From: an uncultured Clostridia bacterium
Lineage (GTDB): Bacteria; Bacillota; Clostridia; Oscillospirales; Ruminococcaceae
Direction: 5' to 3'
Assembly: GCA_945947715.1 (NCBI GenBank)
Contig: CAMEYZ010000033.1
Span: 1-13,873 of the forward strand
Length of the DNA stretch: 13,873 bases
Below the pieces are notes generated by a model that did no database searches, had not been told where the DNA came from, and was given only the letters and a program-made list of their open reading frames with translations. Each line of letters opens with the position of its first letter. Position 1 is the stretch's first letter. The translations under genes and the position numbers were made by a program. This document shows, in pieces, positions 1-6,259 of the stretch.

Positions 1-2
1 CA

Positions 3-980
3 CTTTTCGGCATACTCCGCGCAGGGGATACCATGGTTTCACTGACGGGAAGACCCTATGATACCCTTGAAGAGGTAATCGGACTTCGTGGCAGCGGAAA
101 TGGCTCACTGGCTGATTTCGGTGTGAAGTACGATCAGGTGGACCTGCAGCCCGACGGTACTCCAGATGTGGCGGAGATATTCAAGAAGGTCAAGGGCGCA
201 AAATGCGCATATATCCAGCGTTCAAGGGGATATTCTCTTCGTCCCACCCTTACAGTGGACAGAATAGCTGAGATAATCAAGGCTGCAAAGGGCTCTAATC
301 CGGATATTATCGTTATCGTGGATAACTGCTATGGAGAATTTACCGAAAAGACTGAGCCTATCGCCGCAGGAGCGGACCTTATCGTGGGCTCCCTCATCAA
401 GAACCCCGGCGGAGGACTGGCGCATACAGGCGGATATATTGCTGGTGCGAAAAAGTATGTGGAGCAGTGTGCTTATCGGCTGACCTGCGTGGGAATGGGA
501 AAAGAGGTGGGCTGTTCACTGAACGAGAACAAGGCCATGTATCAGGGACTGTTCTTTGCTCCTGATGTGGTGGGCAATGCCCTCAAGACAGCGCTTTTCA
601 CCGCTAATATTATGACAATGCTGGGCTTTGAGTGCTATCCTGCGCCCACGGAAAAGCGCGGAGATATCATCACTGCTGTGCTTATGAAAAACCCTGACAA
701 TCTGACAGCGTTCATTCAGGGAATACAGAAGGGCTCGCCTGTGGACAGCTTTGTTGCTCCGGAGGCATGGGATATGCCCGGCTATGACAGTCAGGTCATC
801 ATGGCGGCAGGTGCATTCAACAACGGTGCATCAATTGAGCTTTCCGCAGATGCTCCCTTAAGAGAGCCATATGCTGCATATGTTCAGGGAGGCCTTACCT
901 ACACCACGGGAAGAATGGGCATACTTCTTGCGTTGCAGGAGATGTTCGACAGAAAATGCCTGAAGCTGTTCGAGCTGTAA
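3..980 (+). CDS. Methionine gamma-lyase-like / aluminium-resistance family PLP enzyme (5' end outside window)
   Basis: A fold-type I PLP-dependent enzyme of the family annotated as aluminium resistance protein or methionine gamma-lyase family, such as B. subtilis YnbB. The reaction is not firmly established; C-S lyase activity on sulfur amino acids is the usual suggestion. The reading frame is open from base 3, before the first ATG at 33, and the upstream residues LFGILRAGDT continue the family pattern, so the gene begins before the window. About 325 residues are visible; the family usually has a little over 400. Visible motifs are YIQRSRGYSLRP, the cofactor-aspartate region VDNCYGEF, and SLIKNPGGGLAHTGGYIAG, whose lysine is the expected Schiff-base residue. 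It ends in TAA and is followed 34 bases later by an unrecognised gene on the same strand, probably in one transcript. The family call is strong; the substrate is uncertain. Confidence 0.85.
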   Translation, partial: LFGILRAGDTMVSLTGRPYDTLEEVIGLRGSGNGSLADFGVKYDQVDLQPDGTPDVAEIFKKVKGAKCAYIQRSRGYSLRPTLTVDRIAEIIKAAKGSNPDIIVIVDNCYGEFTEKTEPIAAGADLIVGSLIKNPGGGLAHTGGYIAGAKKYVEQCAYRLTCVGMGKEVGCSLNENKAMYQGLFFAPDVVGNALKTALFTANIMTMLGFECYPAPTEKRGDIITAVLMKNPDNLTAFIQGIQKGSPVDSFVAPEAWDMPGYDSQVIMAAGAFNNGASIELSADAPLREPYAAYVQGGLTYTTGRMGILLALQEMFDRKCLKLFEL

Positions 981-1014
981 CAGCAGAAAAAATAAAAGCA
1001 AAGGAATGATATAA

Positions 1015-1584
1015 ATGCCCGTTGCATCAGCTACGGTCCTGGAAGCTGTACGAGAGCTTTACGACGACCCCGAAAAATTCATATCCATTGCGCTTTCCTG
1101 CAATACAGCGGGAGTTGATGCGCGTATCCATGACTGGTTCAGAAAATATCCCGACGGAATATTTGTGACGGAGATAAAGTTTGGCGAGGAATATCTGAGA
1201 AATAATCCCCAGGAAGGCTTTGTGAGAGCGATGCTGACCGACGCGTCCATGTGCGAGGGAAGAGGACGGGACATCTTCCGCGGTGTCCCCGCCGACAAAA
1301 GGGAGAAGCTGCTCCGTGAGAAGTACATGGAGGAGTATATTATCCCAAAGGAGCTTCGGCTGACGGTACCCGACCTGTCGGAATTTCTGAAGCTGTTCGC
1401 TCAGTATGCTGAGAAGAACAATATCCCCAATGACAAAAGAGAGCGACAGTTTTATCGCACGGTTTCTTCGGAGCTTAAGGACGCGGCAGTCATCGAGCTG
1501 GGAGGAAGCAGCGAAAACGACCATTTATACTTCGCTACAAAGGGCGGAATGGTCTACATAATAAATTTTGGTGAGTGGAAATAA
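1015..1584 (+). CDS. Hypothetical protein, 189 residues
   Basis: I do not recognise this protein. The start at 1015 follows a weak AAAGGA ribosome site. It encodes a soluble, charged protein with no signal peptide or membrane segment. The first 60 residues hold a mixed helix and strand pattern (ALSCNTAGVDARIHDWFRKYPDG). The middle is rich in Arg, Lys and Glu (residues about 80-115), and the C-terminus looks like two beta strands (HLYFATKGGMVYIINFGEW). It lies 34 bases after the PLP enzyme on the same strand and is followed 16 bases after its stop by a good intrinsic terminator, so it is likely the last gene of that transcript. Base composition resembles the neighbours. The length, the ribosome site and the terminator support a real gene; no function can be assigned. 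Confidence 0.7.
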   Translation: MPVASATVLEAVRELYDDPEKFISIALSCNTAGVDARIHDWFRKYPDGIFVTEIKFGEEYLRNNPQEGFVRAMLTDASMCEGRGRDIFRGVPADKREKLLREKYMEEYIIPKELRLTVPDLSEFLKLFAQYAEKNNIPNDKRERQFYRTVSSELKDAAVIELGGSSENDHLYFATKGGMVYIINFGEWK

Positions 1585-1600
1585 ATTCCATAAAAATGAC

Positions 1601-1634
1601 AGAGCGGCGGTATTTTCGGCCGCTCTTTGTTTTT
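1601..1634 (+). terminator. Intrinsic terminator after the hypothetical gene
   Basis: An 8-bp perfect stem, AGAGCGGC (1601-1608) with GCCGCTCT (1619-1626), encloses a 10-base loop and is followed by TTGTTTTT. It lies 16 bases after the stop of the 189-residue gene and separates that transcript from the next promoter. Confidence 0.85.
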
Positions 1635-1636
1635 GC

Positions 1637-1665
1637 TTGATTTTTACAGATTGGTGTGGTATAAT
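1637..1665 (+). promoter_or_regulatory. Sigma-A promoter for the Arr-like gene
   Basis: TTGATT (1637-1642), a 17-bp spacer and TATAAT (1660-1665), with a TG at 1657-1658 giving an extended -10. The predicted start is near 1672, about 50 bases before the ATG at 1724. It begins just after the preceding terminator, so the downstream gene is probably a separate transcription unit. Confidence 0.8.
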
Positions 1666-1680
1666 TACAAAATAATAGAA

Positions 1681-1700
1681 GTGCGCTCATATTAGCGCAC
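1681..1700 (+). repeat. Inverted repeat in the 5' leader of the Arr-like gene
   Basis: A perfect 7-bp inverted repeat, GTGCGCT and AGCGCAC, around the 6-base loop CATATT, at about +9 to +28 of the predicted transcript. It has no U-run and is followed by the AAGGAAG ribosome site, so it is not a terminator. It could be an operator for a DNA-binding regulator or an RNA hairpin that tunes translation or stability. The structure is visible; the role is inferred. Confidence 0.6.
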
Positions 1701-1723
1701 TGTCACAGAAAGGAAGTAATAGC

Positions 1724-2104
1724 ATGGATTTTTATCATGGAACGACCACAGCCTTTAAGCTGCGAGTGGGCGGGTATCTGCTGCCAGCTATCGAAACGGG
1801 GAATCTTCGTGAGGAATGGCGGAAGAAGCATACCGACAAGGTATTCTTTACTGTGTCGCTGTTAAGTGCGGAAAAGTTTGCAAAGAAAGCGGCGGCAAAA
1901 TATGGCGGCGAACCCATAGTCTACACAGTAAAGCCCAGCGTGCCGTACTACAACATCAACACCAACGAGTACATATCCGACAGAGCGAAAATACTTGCCG
2001 TAAAGGAGATAATTATGACAATGCCAATAAAAAAATCCCTGCCAAAGAGCAGGGATCATTTTTTTGCATATTCGATTACTTGTCCATACCGAAACGCTTC
2101 TTGA
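1724..2104 (+). CDS. Small protein resembling Arr-type ADP-ribosyltransferases; C-terminus possibly displaced
   Basis: The protein begins MDFYHGTT, and its layout recalls rifampin ADP-ribosyltransferase (Arr) folds: an N-terminal YHGT strand, a central VFFTVSLLSAEKFAKKAA strand and helix, then IVYTVKPSVPYY. In Arr the active site uses His, Tyr and Asp. The His is present at residue 5, while the aligned Tyr and Asp positions seem to be Phe and Asn, so activity may be altered or lost. After about residue 100 the frame crosses a bidirectional terminator and runs into the antisense of the rpmE 3' end. The last 25 or so residues are therefore probably not ancestral, which suggests a lost stop codon or a frameshift. 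The start follows AAGGAAG at good spacing, and the gene has its own extended -10 promoter. The family call rests on pattern memory and is tentative. Confidence 0.5.
   Translation: MDFYHGTTTAFKLRVGGYLLPAIETGNLREEWRKKHTDKVFFTVSLLSAEKFAKKAAAKYGGEPIVYTVKPSVPYYNINTNEYISDRAKILAVKEIIMTMPIKKSLPKSRDHFFAYSITCPYRNAS
2031..2065. terminator. Bidirectional intrinsic terminator between the Arr-like gene and rpmE
   Basis: ATCCCTGC (2035-2042) pairs with GCAGGGAT (2049-2056) over an 8-bp stem with a 6-base loop. There is a T-run to the right on the plus strand (2059-2065) and an A-run to the left, which reads as a T-run on the minus strand. It can end both convergent transcripts, and on the minus strand it lies just after the rpmE stop. 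It sits inside the open frame of the Arr-like gene. Confidence 0.85.
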
Positions 2105-2279
2105 ATCTGTCAACGCGTCCGCCTGTATCAACGAGCTTCTGCTTGCCGGTGTAGAAGGGGTGGCACTTGGAGCAGATTTCTACGTGGATATCCTTCTTTG
2201 TGGAACGAGTCTTGATCACATTACCGCATGCGCAGGTAATTGTGGTCTCCTCGTATACGGGATGAATTCCTTCCTTCAT
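2076..2279 (-). CDS. rpmE: Ribosomal protein bL31, zinc-binding type
   Basis: Large-subunit protein L31 at the central protuberance of the 50S subunit. The start ATG at 2279 gives MKEGIHPVYEETTITCACG and is preceded by GGAGGTG 7 bases upstream. The open frame continues 17 residues farther upstream, but that part lacks family similarity. The protein is 67 residues, the normal length. CAC at residues 16-18 and CSKC near residue 37 form the four-cysteine zinc site, so this is the zinc-containing (C+) form rather than the zinc-free paralogue made under zinc limitation. The ending CHPFYTGKQK, then GRVDRFKKRFG, is typical. It is a single-gene unit with its own promoter at 2377-2405 and a terminator just after the stop. 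Confidence 0.96.
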   Translation of the reverse strand: MKEGIHPVYEETTITCACGNVIKTRSTKKDIHVEICSKCHPFYTGKQKLVDTGGRVDRFKKRFGMDK

Positions 2280-2376
2280 TTGTTGCACCTCCGTTTCTGT
2301 AAATATATGATCGACATAGCAGCCCATCACATAGATCCAGAGACAGTAGTGCTATGGAATAATCAATTACTTATAT

Positions 2377-2405
2377 ATTATATCACAGCCTGATAGAAAT
2401 GTCAA
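2377..2405 (-). promoter_or_regulatory. Sigma-A promoter for rpmE
   Basis: On the minus strand TTGACA (2405-2400), a 17-bp spacer and TATAAT (2382-2377), a near-perfect consensus. The start would be near 2370, leaving a leader of about 90 bases before rpmE. I see no strong hairpin in that leader. A weak 5-bp inverted repeat (TCTGA with TCAGA) lies between this promoter and the end of dapB. Confidence 0.85.
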
Positions 2406-2457
2406 GAAAATACATATAATATTTCTGACAAATTATCAGACGAATCGGCGGGAAATC

Positions 2458-3216
2458 TTATTTATTTTCAATAAGAGCAGACATATCATACAGTCCCGCA
2501 GGCCTTCCGCTGAGATAAACTGCAGCATTTACTCCGCCCACAGCGAAAACCTCCTTAGAAGTTGCCTGATGTGACAGAGTGATGACCTCGTCTCTTCCTG
2601 CAAAGATTATCTCGTGTTCTCCGACGATAGTGCCGCCTCTTACAGAGTGGATACCAATCTCGGACTTCTCGCGCTTCTGACGACGGGAGTGACGGTCGTA
2701 CACGTAGTTGTACCTGTCATCTGCAGCGGAATTTATGGCGTCTGCCAGCATGAGCGCAGTGCCGCTGGGAGCGTCTATCTTCTGATTGTGGTGCTTTTCA
2801 ACTATCTCCACATCGAACTGGTCGCCGAGGATAGCGTAAGCAGTCTTTGCAAGATTTGCCAGTAGATTGATGCCCAGAGACATATTGAACGAGAAGAACA
2901 CGGGAATCTGTTCGGAAGCCTTTTTTATCCTTTCGGTCTGCGCCTCGGAATAGCCTGTTGTGCAGAGCACCAGGGGAGTACCGTTTGCCAGAGCATACTC
3001 CAGCAGTGAGTCAAGCACCGAGGGGTGAGAGAAATCAAGGATAACGTCAGGCTTTTCGGGCATTTCTGCGGGAGCATCGTATATTTCAAAATCGGCGTAC
3101 TTGTCGGTTATCTTGTCAATACCGCAGAGCACTGTGCAGTCGTCTCTTCCGCTGATAACGGAGCTTATTACCCTGCCCATTTTACCGTTTGCGCCGCAGA
3201 CGGCTATTTTTATCAT
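2458..3216 (-). CDS. dapB: 4-hydroxy-tetrahydrodipicolinate reductase
   Basis: Reduces the DapA product to tetrahydrodipicolinate with NAD(P)H, in the cytosolic diaminopimelate/lysine pathway. The protein has 252 residues, near the family's usual 240-270. The N-terminal Rossmann motif is GANGKMGR (residues 8-15), and CTTGYS near residues 85-90 belongs to the same domain. The C-terminal catalytic block EKHHNQKIDAPSGTA (from residue 140) holds H142, H143, the catalytic K146 and the SGT substrate-binding residues 151-153. The ATG at 3216 follows an AAAGGAAAG ribosome site. It is the last gene of the minus-strand asd operon, 148 bases after dapA, with an imperfect hairpin in the gap. I see no strong terminator after it before the rpmE promoter. 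Confidence 0.96.
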   Translation of the reverse strand: MIKIAVCGANGKMGRVISSVISGRDDCTVLCGIDKITDKYADFEIYDAPAEMPEKPDVILDFSHPSVLDSLLEYALANGTPLVLCTTGYSEAQTERIKKASEQIPVFFSFNMSLGINLLANLAKTAYAILGDQFDVEIVEKHHNQKIDAPSGTALMLADAINSAADDRYNYVYDRHSRRQKREKSEIGIHSVRGGTIVGEHEIIFAGRDEVITLSHQATSKEVFAVGGVNAAVYLSGRPAGLYDMSALIENK

Positions 3217-3307
3217 TGGGATCTTTCCTTTCTTTTTGGATTAATGAATTGACGGAATTGCAGTTCATTTCCTGGACATGCCATTATATTACCGATAAAA
3301 TCACGCC

Positions 3308-3345
3308 GTCCGAAAATGCTTTCTTAAGGGCTTCATTTTTCGGAC
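3308..3345 (-). promoter_or_regulatory. Imperfect hairpin between dapA and dapB
   Basis: On the minus strand GTCCGAAAAATG pairs with CATTTTCGGAC, an 11-bp stem with one bulged A and a roughly 15-base loop, starting 19 bases after the dapA stop. The run after it (GGCGTGATTTTATC) is a poor U-tract. It is therefore more likely a partial attenuator, RNase barrier or stability element than a full terminator. The structure is visible; the role is inferred. Confidence 0.55.
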
Positions 3346-3364
3346 AGCGCTGATCACTGTTAAC

Positions 3365-4252
3365 TTATATAAGTCCTGCGTTCTTTAACGCTTCCGCCAG
3401 CTGGTCGATCTTCGCCTGCTCCGACTTGATAAGAGGCAGTCTACATTCGCCTACATTCTTGCCCATGAGGTTCATAGCTTCCTTTACAGGAATTGGATTT
3501 ACATCGTTGAACAGCGCATGGCACAGATCAAGATACTTCAGCTGAAGTCTTGCAGCTTCTGTATAGTTTCCGTCCAGACAGCACTGACAGATGTCATGGG
3601 TCTGACTGGGTGCAACGTTGGAAAGCACCGAGATAACACCCTTTCCGCCAAGTGACATGATAGGTACTATCTGGTCGTCGTTGCCGCTGTATACGTCCAG
3701 TTCCTCGCCGCATGCTGCGATAAGGCTTGCTATCGCTGAGATGTTTCCGCTTGCTGCCTTCACTGCGCAGATGTTCCTGTGCTTTGCGAGGGCCTTGAAG
3801 GTGTCTATCGCAGTTGTTACGCCTGTTCTGGAAGGAACATCGTAAAGGATAACGGGAATGTTCACTGCATCGGCAACAGCTGTAAAGTGTGCGATAAGTC
3901 CTCTCTGAGAGGTCTTATTGTAGTAGGGAGTCACGCTTAAAAGACCGTCTGCGCCCATGTTTTCAGCTTCCTTGGAAAGCTCAACAGCATAAGCGGTATC
4001 GTTGCTGCCCGTTCCTGCGATGACGGGTATCCTGTGGTTTACGTGCTTTACGGTAAATCTGATGACCTCTCTGTGCTCCTCGTCGGTGAGAGTGGCAGAT
4101 TCGCCCGTGGTGCCGCAGGTAATTATCGCGTCGGTATGATTGTCGATCTGCTCGTCGAGAATATCAGCGAGTACGTCGTAATTTACCGAACCGTCCTTAT
4201 TCATAGGAGTTACGATAGCAACTCCTGCGCCTGTAAAAATAGTGTTCTTCAT
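3365..4252 (-). CDS. dapA: 4-hydroxy-tetrahydrodipicolinate synthase
   Basis: Condenses pyruvate with aspartate-semialdehyde, the branch step of the lysine/diaminopimelate pathway. From the ATG at 4252 the protein has 295 residues, the usual length. Visible residues are the CGTTGES substrate loop (T48, T49), Y137 in LYDVPSRTG with R142 close by, and the Schiff-base K165 in VKAASGN. The family more often has YNVPGRTG and KEASG, so these are mild variants that keep the catalytic residues. A TTG at 4282 would add ten residues that do not match the family. The ATG has a GAAAGGA ribosome site. It lies 30 bases after the GNAT gene and upstream of dapB in one operon. Confidence 0.96.
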   Translation of the reverse strand: MKNTIFTGAGVAIVTPMNKDGSVNYDVLADILDEQIDNHTDAIITCGTTGESATLTDEEHREVIRFTVKHVNHRIPVIAGTGSNDTAYAVELSKEAENMGADGLLSVTPYYNKTSQRGLIAHFTAVADAVNIPVILYDVPSRTGVTTAIDTFKALAKHRNICAVKAASGNISAIASLIAACGEELDVYSGNDDQIVPIMSLGGKGVISVLSNVAPSQTHDICQCCLDGNYTEAARLQLKYLDLCHALFNDVNPIPVKEAMNLMGKNVGECRLPLIKSEQAKIDQLAEALKNAGLI

Positions 4253-4282
4253 ATAAACCGATCCTTTCAAAACGAATGACAA

Positions 4283-4738
4283 TTATAAATCGATCGTATA
4301 AGTAAGCCAGCCCTCGGAGGATATTTTTCCCTCCATTCTGTTATAGAAGGCCTTTGCGGGCTCATTCCAGTCAAGGCATTTCCATTCGATGCGGTCGCAG
4401 TCCGTTTCCTCGGCGATGCCTTTCGCTTCGGTGAAGAAGCGGCTGCCTATGCCGTTTCCGCGGAACTCCTCGTCGATGAAGATATCCTCGATGTACATAA
4501 CGCGCTTTCCCGAAAAGGTGGCGATCTTGTAGAAATAATAGGTCATTATCCCTACAGTCCTGCCGTTCTGTTCAGCGATAAGCACATGGAGTCCGTTTTC
4601 CTCCTGCATGAGCCTTCTGAGGGCTTCAGCGGATATATTGCAGCTTTCAGAGAGCTTTTCATACTCGGCAAGCTTCTTTAAGTATGCGATGATAAGCTCT
4701 CCGTCAGCGTCGGTACCTTTTCTGAATGTGATGTTCAT
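4283..4738 (-). CDS. GNAT acetyltransferase, diamine/spermidine acetyltransferase-like
   Basis: A 151-residue acetyl-CoA-dependent N-acetyltransferase. The pattern YIEDIFIDEEFRGNGIG holds strand 4 and the pyrophosphate-binding RGNGIG loop. WKCLDWNEPAKAFYNRM and SSEGWLTY near the end match the spermidine/spermine acetyltransferase (SSAT) subfamily, which has WNEP, FY and SSEEGW at like places. The substrate cannot be read from sequence; a diamine, polyamine or amino acid such as lysine is plausible. Its ATG overlaps the asd stop by one base (TAATG), so translation is probably coupled. It lies between asd and dapA in the riboswitch-controlled operon. A generic SSAT-like annotation is safe; a role in diaminopimelate metabolism is inference. 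Confidence 0.88.
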   Translation of the reverse strand: MNITFRKGTDADGELIIAYLKKLAEYEKLSESCNISAEALRRLMQEENGLHVLIAEQNGRTVGIMTYYFYKIATFSGKRVMYIEDIFIDEEFRGNGIGSRFFTEAKGIAEETDCDRIEWKCLDWNEPAKAFYNRMEGKISSEGWLTYTIDL

Positions 4739-5820
4739 TAGTCAAAGTAGCCCTTAGCAGCAAGCAGCTCGGCAAGAAGAACTCCGCCACCTGCAGCGCC
4801 TCTTAAGGTGTTGTGAGAGAGGCATGCGAACTTGTAGTCATACTGATTATCCTCGCGGAGACGTCCGATAGATACAGCCATGCCATTATCAATCATGCGG
4901 TCAAGCTTTGCCTGAGGACGGTTATCCTCAGTGAAATAGTGGAGGAAATGCTCAGGTGCACTGGGGAGCTTAAGCTCCTGAGGAACGCCCTTGAAGTTGG
5001 TCCATGCTTCTATCATCTGCTCCTTGGTGGGCTTTTTCTTGAACTTTACGAAAACAGCCGCAGTGTGGCCGTCAGAAACGGGAACACGGAAGCACTGTGC
5101 AGTGAAGAGAGGTTCTGTCGCGCTGACAATCTTGTCGCCTTCGATCTTACCCCAGAGCTTTAAAGGCTCCTGCTCAGACTTTTCCTCCTCGCCGCCGATG
5201 TAGGGGATAACGTTGTCAACTATCTCAGGCATTGTCTCGAAGGTCTTGCCTGCGCCGGAGATAGCCTGATATGTGCATACGAGAACTCTGTCGATGCCGA
5301 ATTCGTCCTTTAAGGGGTGAAGTGCGGGAACATAGCTCTGGAGAGAGCAGTTGGACTTTACTGCAACAAAGCCCTTTTTAGTGCCGAGACGCTTTCTCTG
5401 AGCCTCGATTATCTGAATGTGGTCGGGGTTTATCTCGGGAACTACCATGGGAACATCGGGAGTGAATCTGTGTGCCGAGTTATTGGAAACTACGGGACAT
5501 TCAGCCTTAGCATAGCGCTCCTCGAGAGCTCTTATCTCATCCTTTTTCATATCCACTGCGCAGAATACGAAATCCACCTGCTCAGCGATCTTCTCAACAT
5601 CGGCAGTAGCGTCCATAACGATGATATCCTTAACCTTCTCGGGGATAGGGGAGGTCATAGCCCACTTTGCGCCAACTGCGTCCTCATAGCGCTTGCCTGC
5701 GCTTCTGGGAGAAGCTGCGAGGACCTTTACATTAAACCAAGGATGCTCTGCGAGAAGGGTGCAGAAACGCTGTCCTACCATTCCCGTTGCGCCGATAACG
5801 CCTACATTATACTGCTTCAT
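4738..5820 (-). CDS. asd: Aspartate-semialdehyde dehydrogenase, archaeal/fungal type
   Basis: Reduces aspartyl phosphate to aspartate-semialdehyde with NADPH, feeding lysine, threonine and methionine synthesis. The protein has 360 residues. The N-terminal cofactor motif is GATGMVGQRF (residues 10-19). The catalytic cysteine is C158 in KSNCSLQ, with Q185 in TYQAISGAG, R245 in FRVPVSDGH and H252. The GEEEK segment near residue 210 and the overall arrangement fit the archaeal/fungal (M. jannaschii and Hom2-like) class rather than the E. coli class. The ATG at 5820 follows AAGGAG. It is the first gene of the operon, behind a lysine riboswitch and terminator, and its stop overlaps the next start. 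Confidence 0.95.
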   Translation of the reverse strand: MKQYNVGVIGATGMVGQRFCTLLAEHPWFNVKVLAASPRSAGKRYEDAVGAKWAMTSPIPEKVKDIIVMDATADVEKIAEQVDFVFCAVDMKKDEIRALEERYAKAECPVVSNNSAHRFTPDVPMVVPEINPDHIQIIEAQRKRLGTKKGFVAVKSNCSLQSYVPALHPLKDEFGIDRVLVCTYQAISGAGKTFETMPEIVDNVIPYIGGEEEKSEQEPLKLWGKIEGDKIVSATEPLFTAQCFRVPVSDGHTAAVFVKFKKKPTKEQMIEAWTNFKGVPQELKLPSAPEHFLHYFTEDNRPQAKLDRMIDNGMAVSIGRLREDNQYDYKFACLSHNTLRGAAGGGVLLAELLAAKGYFD

Positions 5821-5849
5821 TTTAAAAACTCCTTACATCAAAAAATTGC

Positions 5850-5878
5850 AAAAAAATAAATCGGCTGAAAAACCGACT
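5850..5878 (-). terminator. Riboswitch-controlled terminator upstream of asd
   Basis: On the minus strand AGTCGGTT pairs with AGCCGATT (8 bp with two G-U pairs) around the tetraloop TTTC, followed by TTATTTTTTT. It lies between the lysine aptamer and asd, about 30 bases before the start codon, where the expression platform of a transcriptional OFF switch should be. Confidence 0.85.
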
Positions 5879-5919
5879 CACCATTGAAATATAACAGAAC
5901 CTTTGACATATAAAATATG

Positions 5920-6093
5920 TCGATAGCACTCCATCATACAAAATGATGACAATCGCATACCTGTTCGATATACGATCAGAAGCATCGTCCGCCGCTTCGG
6001 GCGATGGATCTTCGGCAGCATTGCCTTTCACGGCGGACACGGAAAAGCGGGTGCTTTCCGCCGATACTCATCTTTGCTGCGCCTCTATCAGTT
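5920..6093 (-). promoter_or_regulatory. Lysine riboswitch (L-box)
   Basis: The minus-strand leader of asd carries the hallmarks of the lysine aptamer in order. They are TGATAGAGGCGC (6090-6079) with GAGTATCGG shortly after, then GTGAAAGG, CTGCCGAAG, and the closing GGAGTGCTATCG near 5922-5934. TGATAG pairs with CTATCG to form P1. The B. subtilis lysC leader has the same skeleton (GATAGAGGTGC, AGAGTATGCC, CGCCGAAG, GGGCTATC). The length of about 170 bases is normal. A small hairpin, GACATAT with ATATGTC (5905-5921), and a terminator follow. Lysine binding should favour the terminator and lower expression of asd, the GNAT gene, dapA and dapB. The class is recognised from sequence; the switching direction is inferred from the terminator. 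Confidence 0.92.
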
Positions 6094-6104
6094 ATTCTTA
6101 TAGC

Positions 6105-6133
6105 ATTGTATCACACTTATTCTCTTTTGTCAA
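6105..6133 (-). promoter_or_regulatory. Sigma-A promoter of the asd operon
   Basis: Minus strand TTGACA (6133-6128), a 17-bp spacer and TACAAT (6110-6105). The start is near 6098, a few bases before the lysine riboswitch P1. It is divergent from the queA promoter, with fewer than 40 bases between the two -35 boxes. Confidence 0.88.
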
Positions 6134-6171
6134 GAGTTTTTCTCTTTAAAAAAATATTTTTCCGTAAAATG

Positions 6172-6200
6172 TTGCAATATCCTCTGAATTGTTGTATAAT
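6172..6200 (+). promoter_or_regulatory. Sigma-A promoter of queA
   Basis: TTGCAA (6172-6177), a 17-bp spacer and TATAAT (6195-6200). The start would be near 6207, which rules against translation from the ATG at 6212 and supports a start at 6260 or 6266. Confidence 0.82.
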
Positions 6201-6215
6201 AGAATTATACTATGA

Positions 6216-6237
6216 GTCTGCGGCAGTTGAAGCAGAC
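6216..6237 (+). promoter_or_regulatory. Hairpin in the queA 5' leader
   Basis: GTCTGC (6216-6221) pairs perfectly with GCAGAC (6232-6237) around a 10-base loop, just before the AAAAGGA ribosome site. It does not show the preQ1 aptamer consensus. It may be a simple leader hairpin. Confidence 0.4.
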
Positions 6238-6259
6238 AGCGAAAAGGACATTTTGCACT

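Noticed and set aside
33..35. ATG at 33 as the start of the first gene
   Set aside because: The frame is open upstream to base 3 and those residues continue the family pattern. Starting at 33 would cut roughly 100 residues from a family of over 400.
1027..1524. Minus-strand open frame of 165 codons opposite the 189-residue gene
   Set aside because: The plus-strand frame has a ribosome site, a terminator in the right place and an ordinary amino-acid make-up; the antisense frame has none of these.
1816..2154. Second plus-strand frame overlapping the Arr-like gene and rpmE
   Set aside because: It has no ribosome site, its predicted protein is not family-like, and it runs through the terminator into antisense of rpmE.
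4253..4282. TTG at 4282 as the dapA start
   Set aside because: It would add ten residues that do not match DapA; the ATG at 4252 has a ribosome site and gives the normal length.
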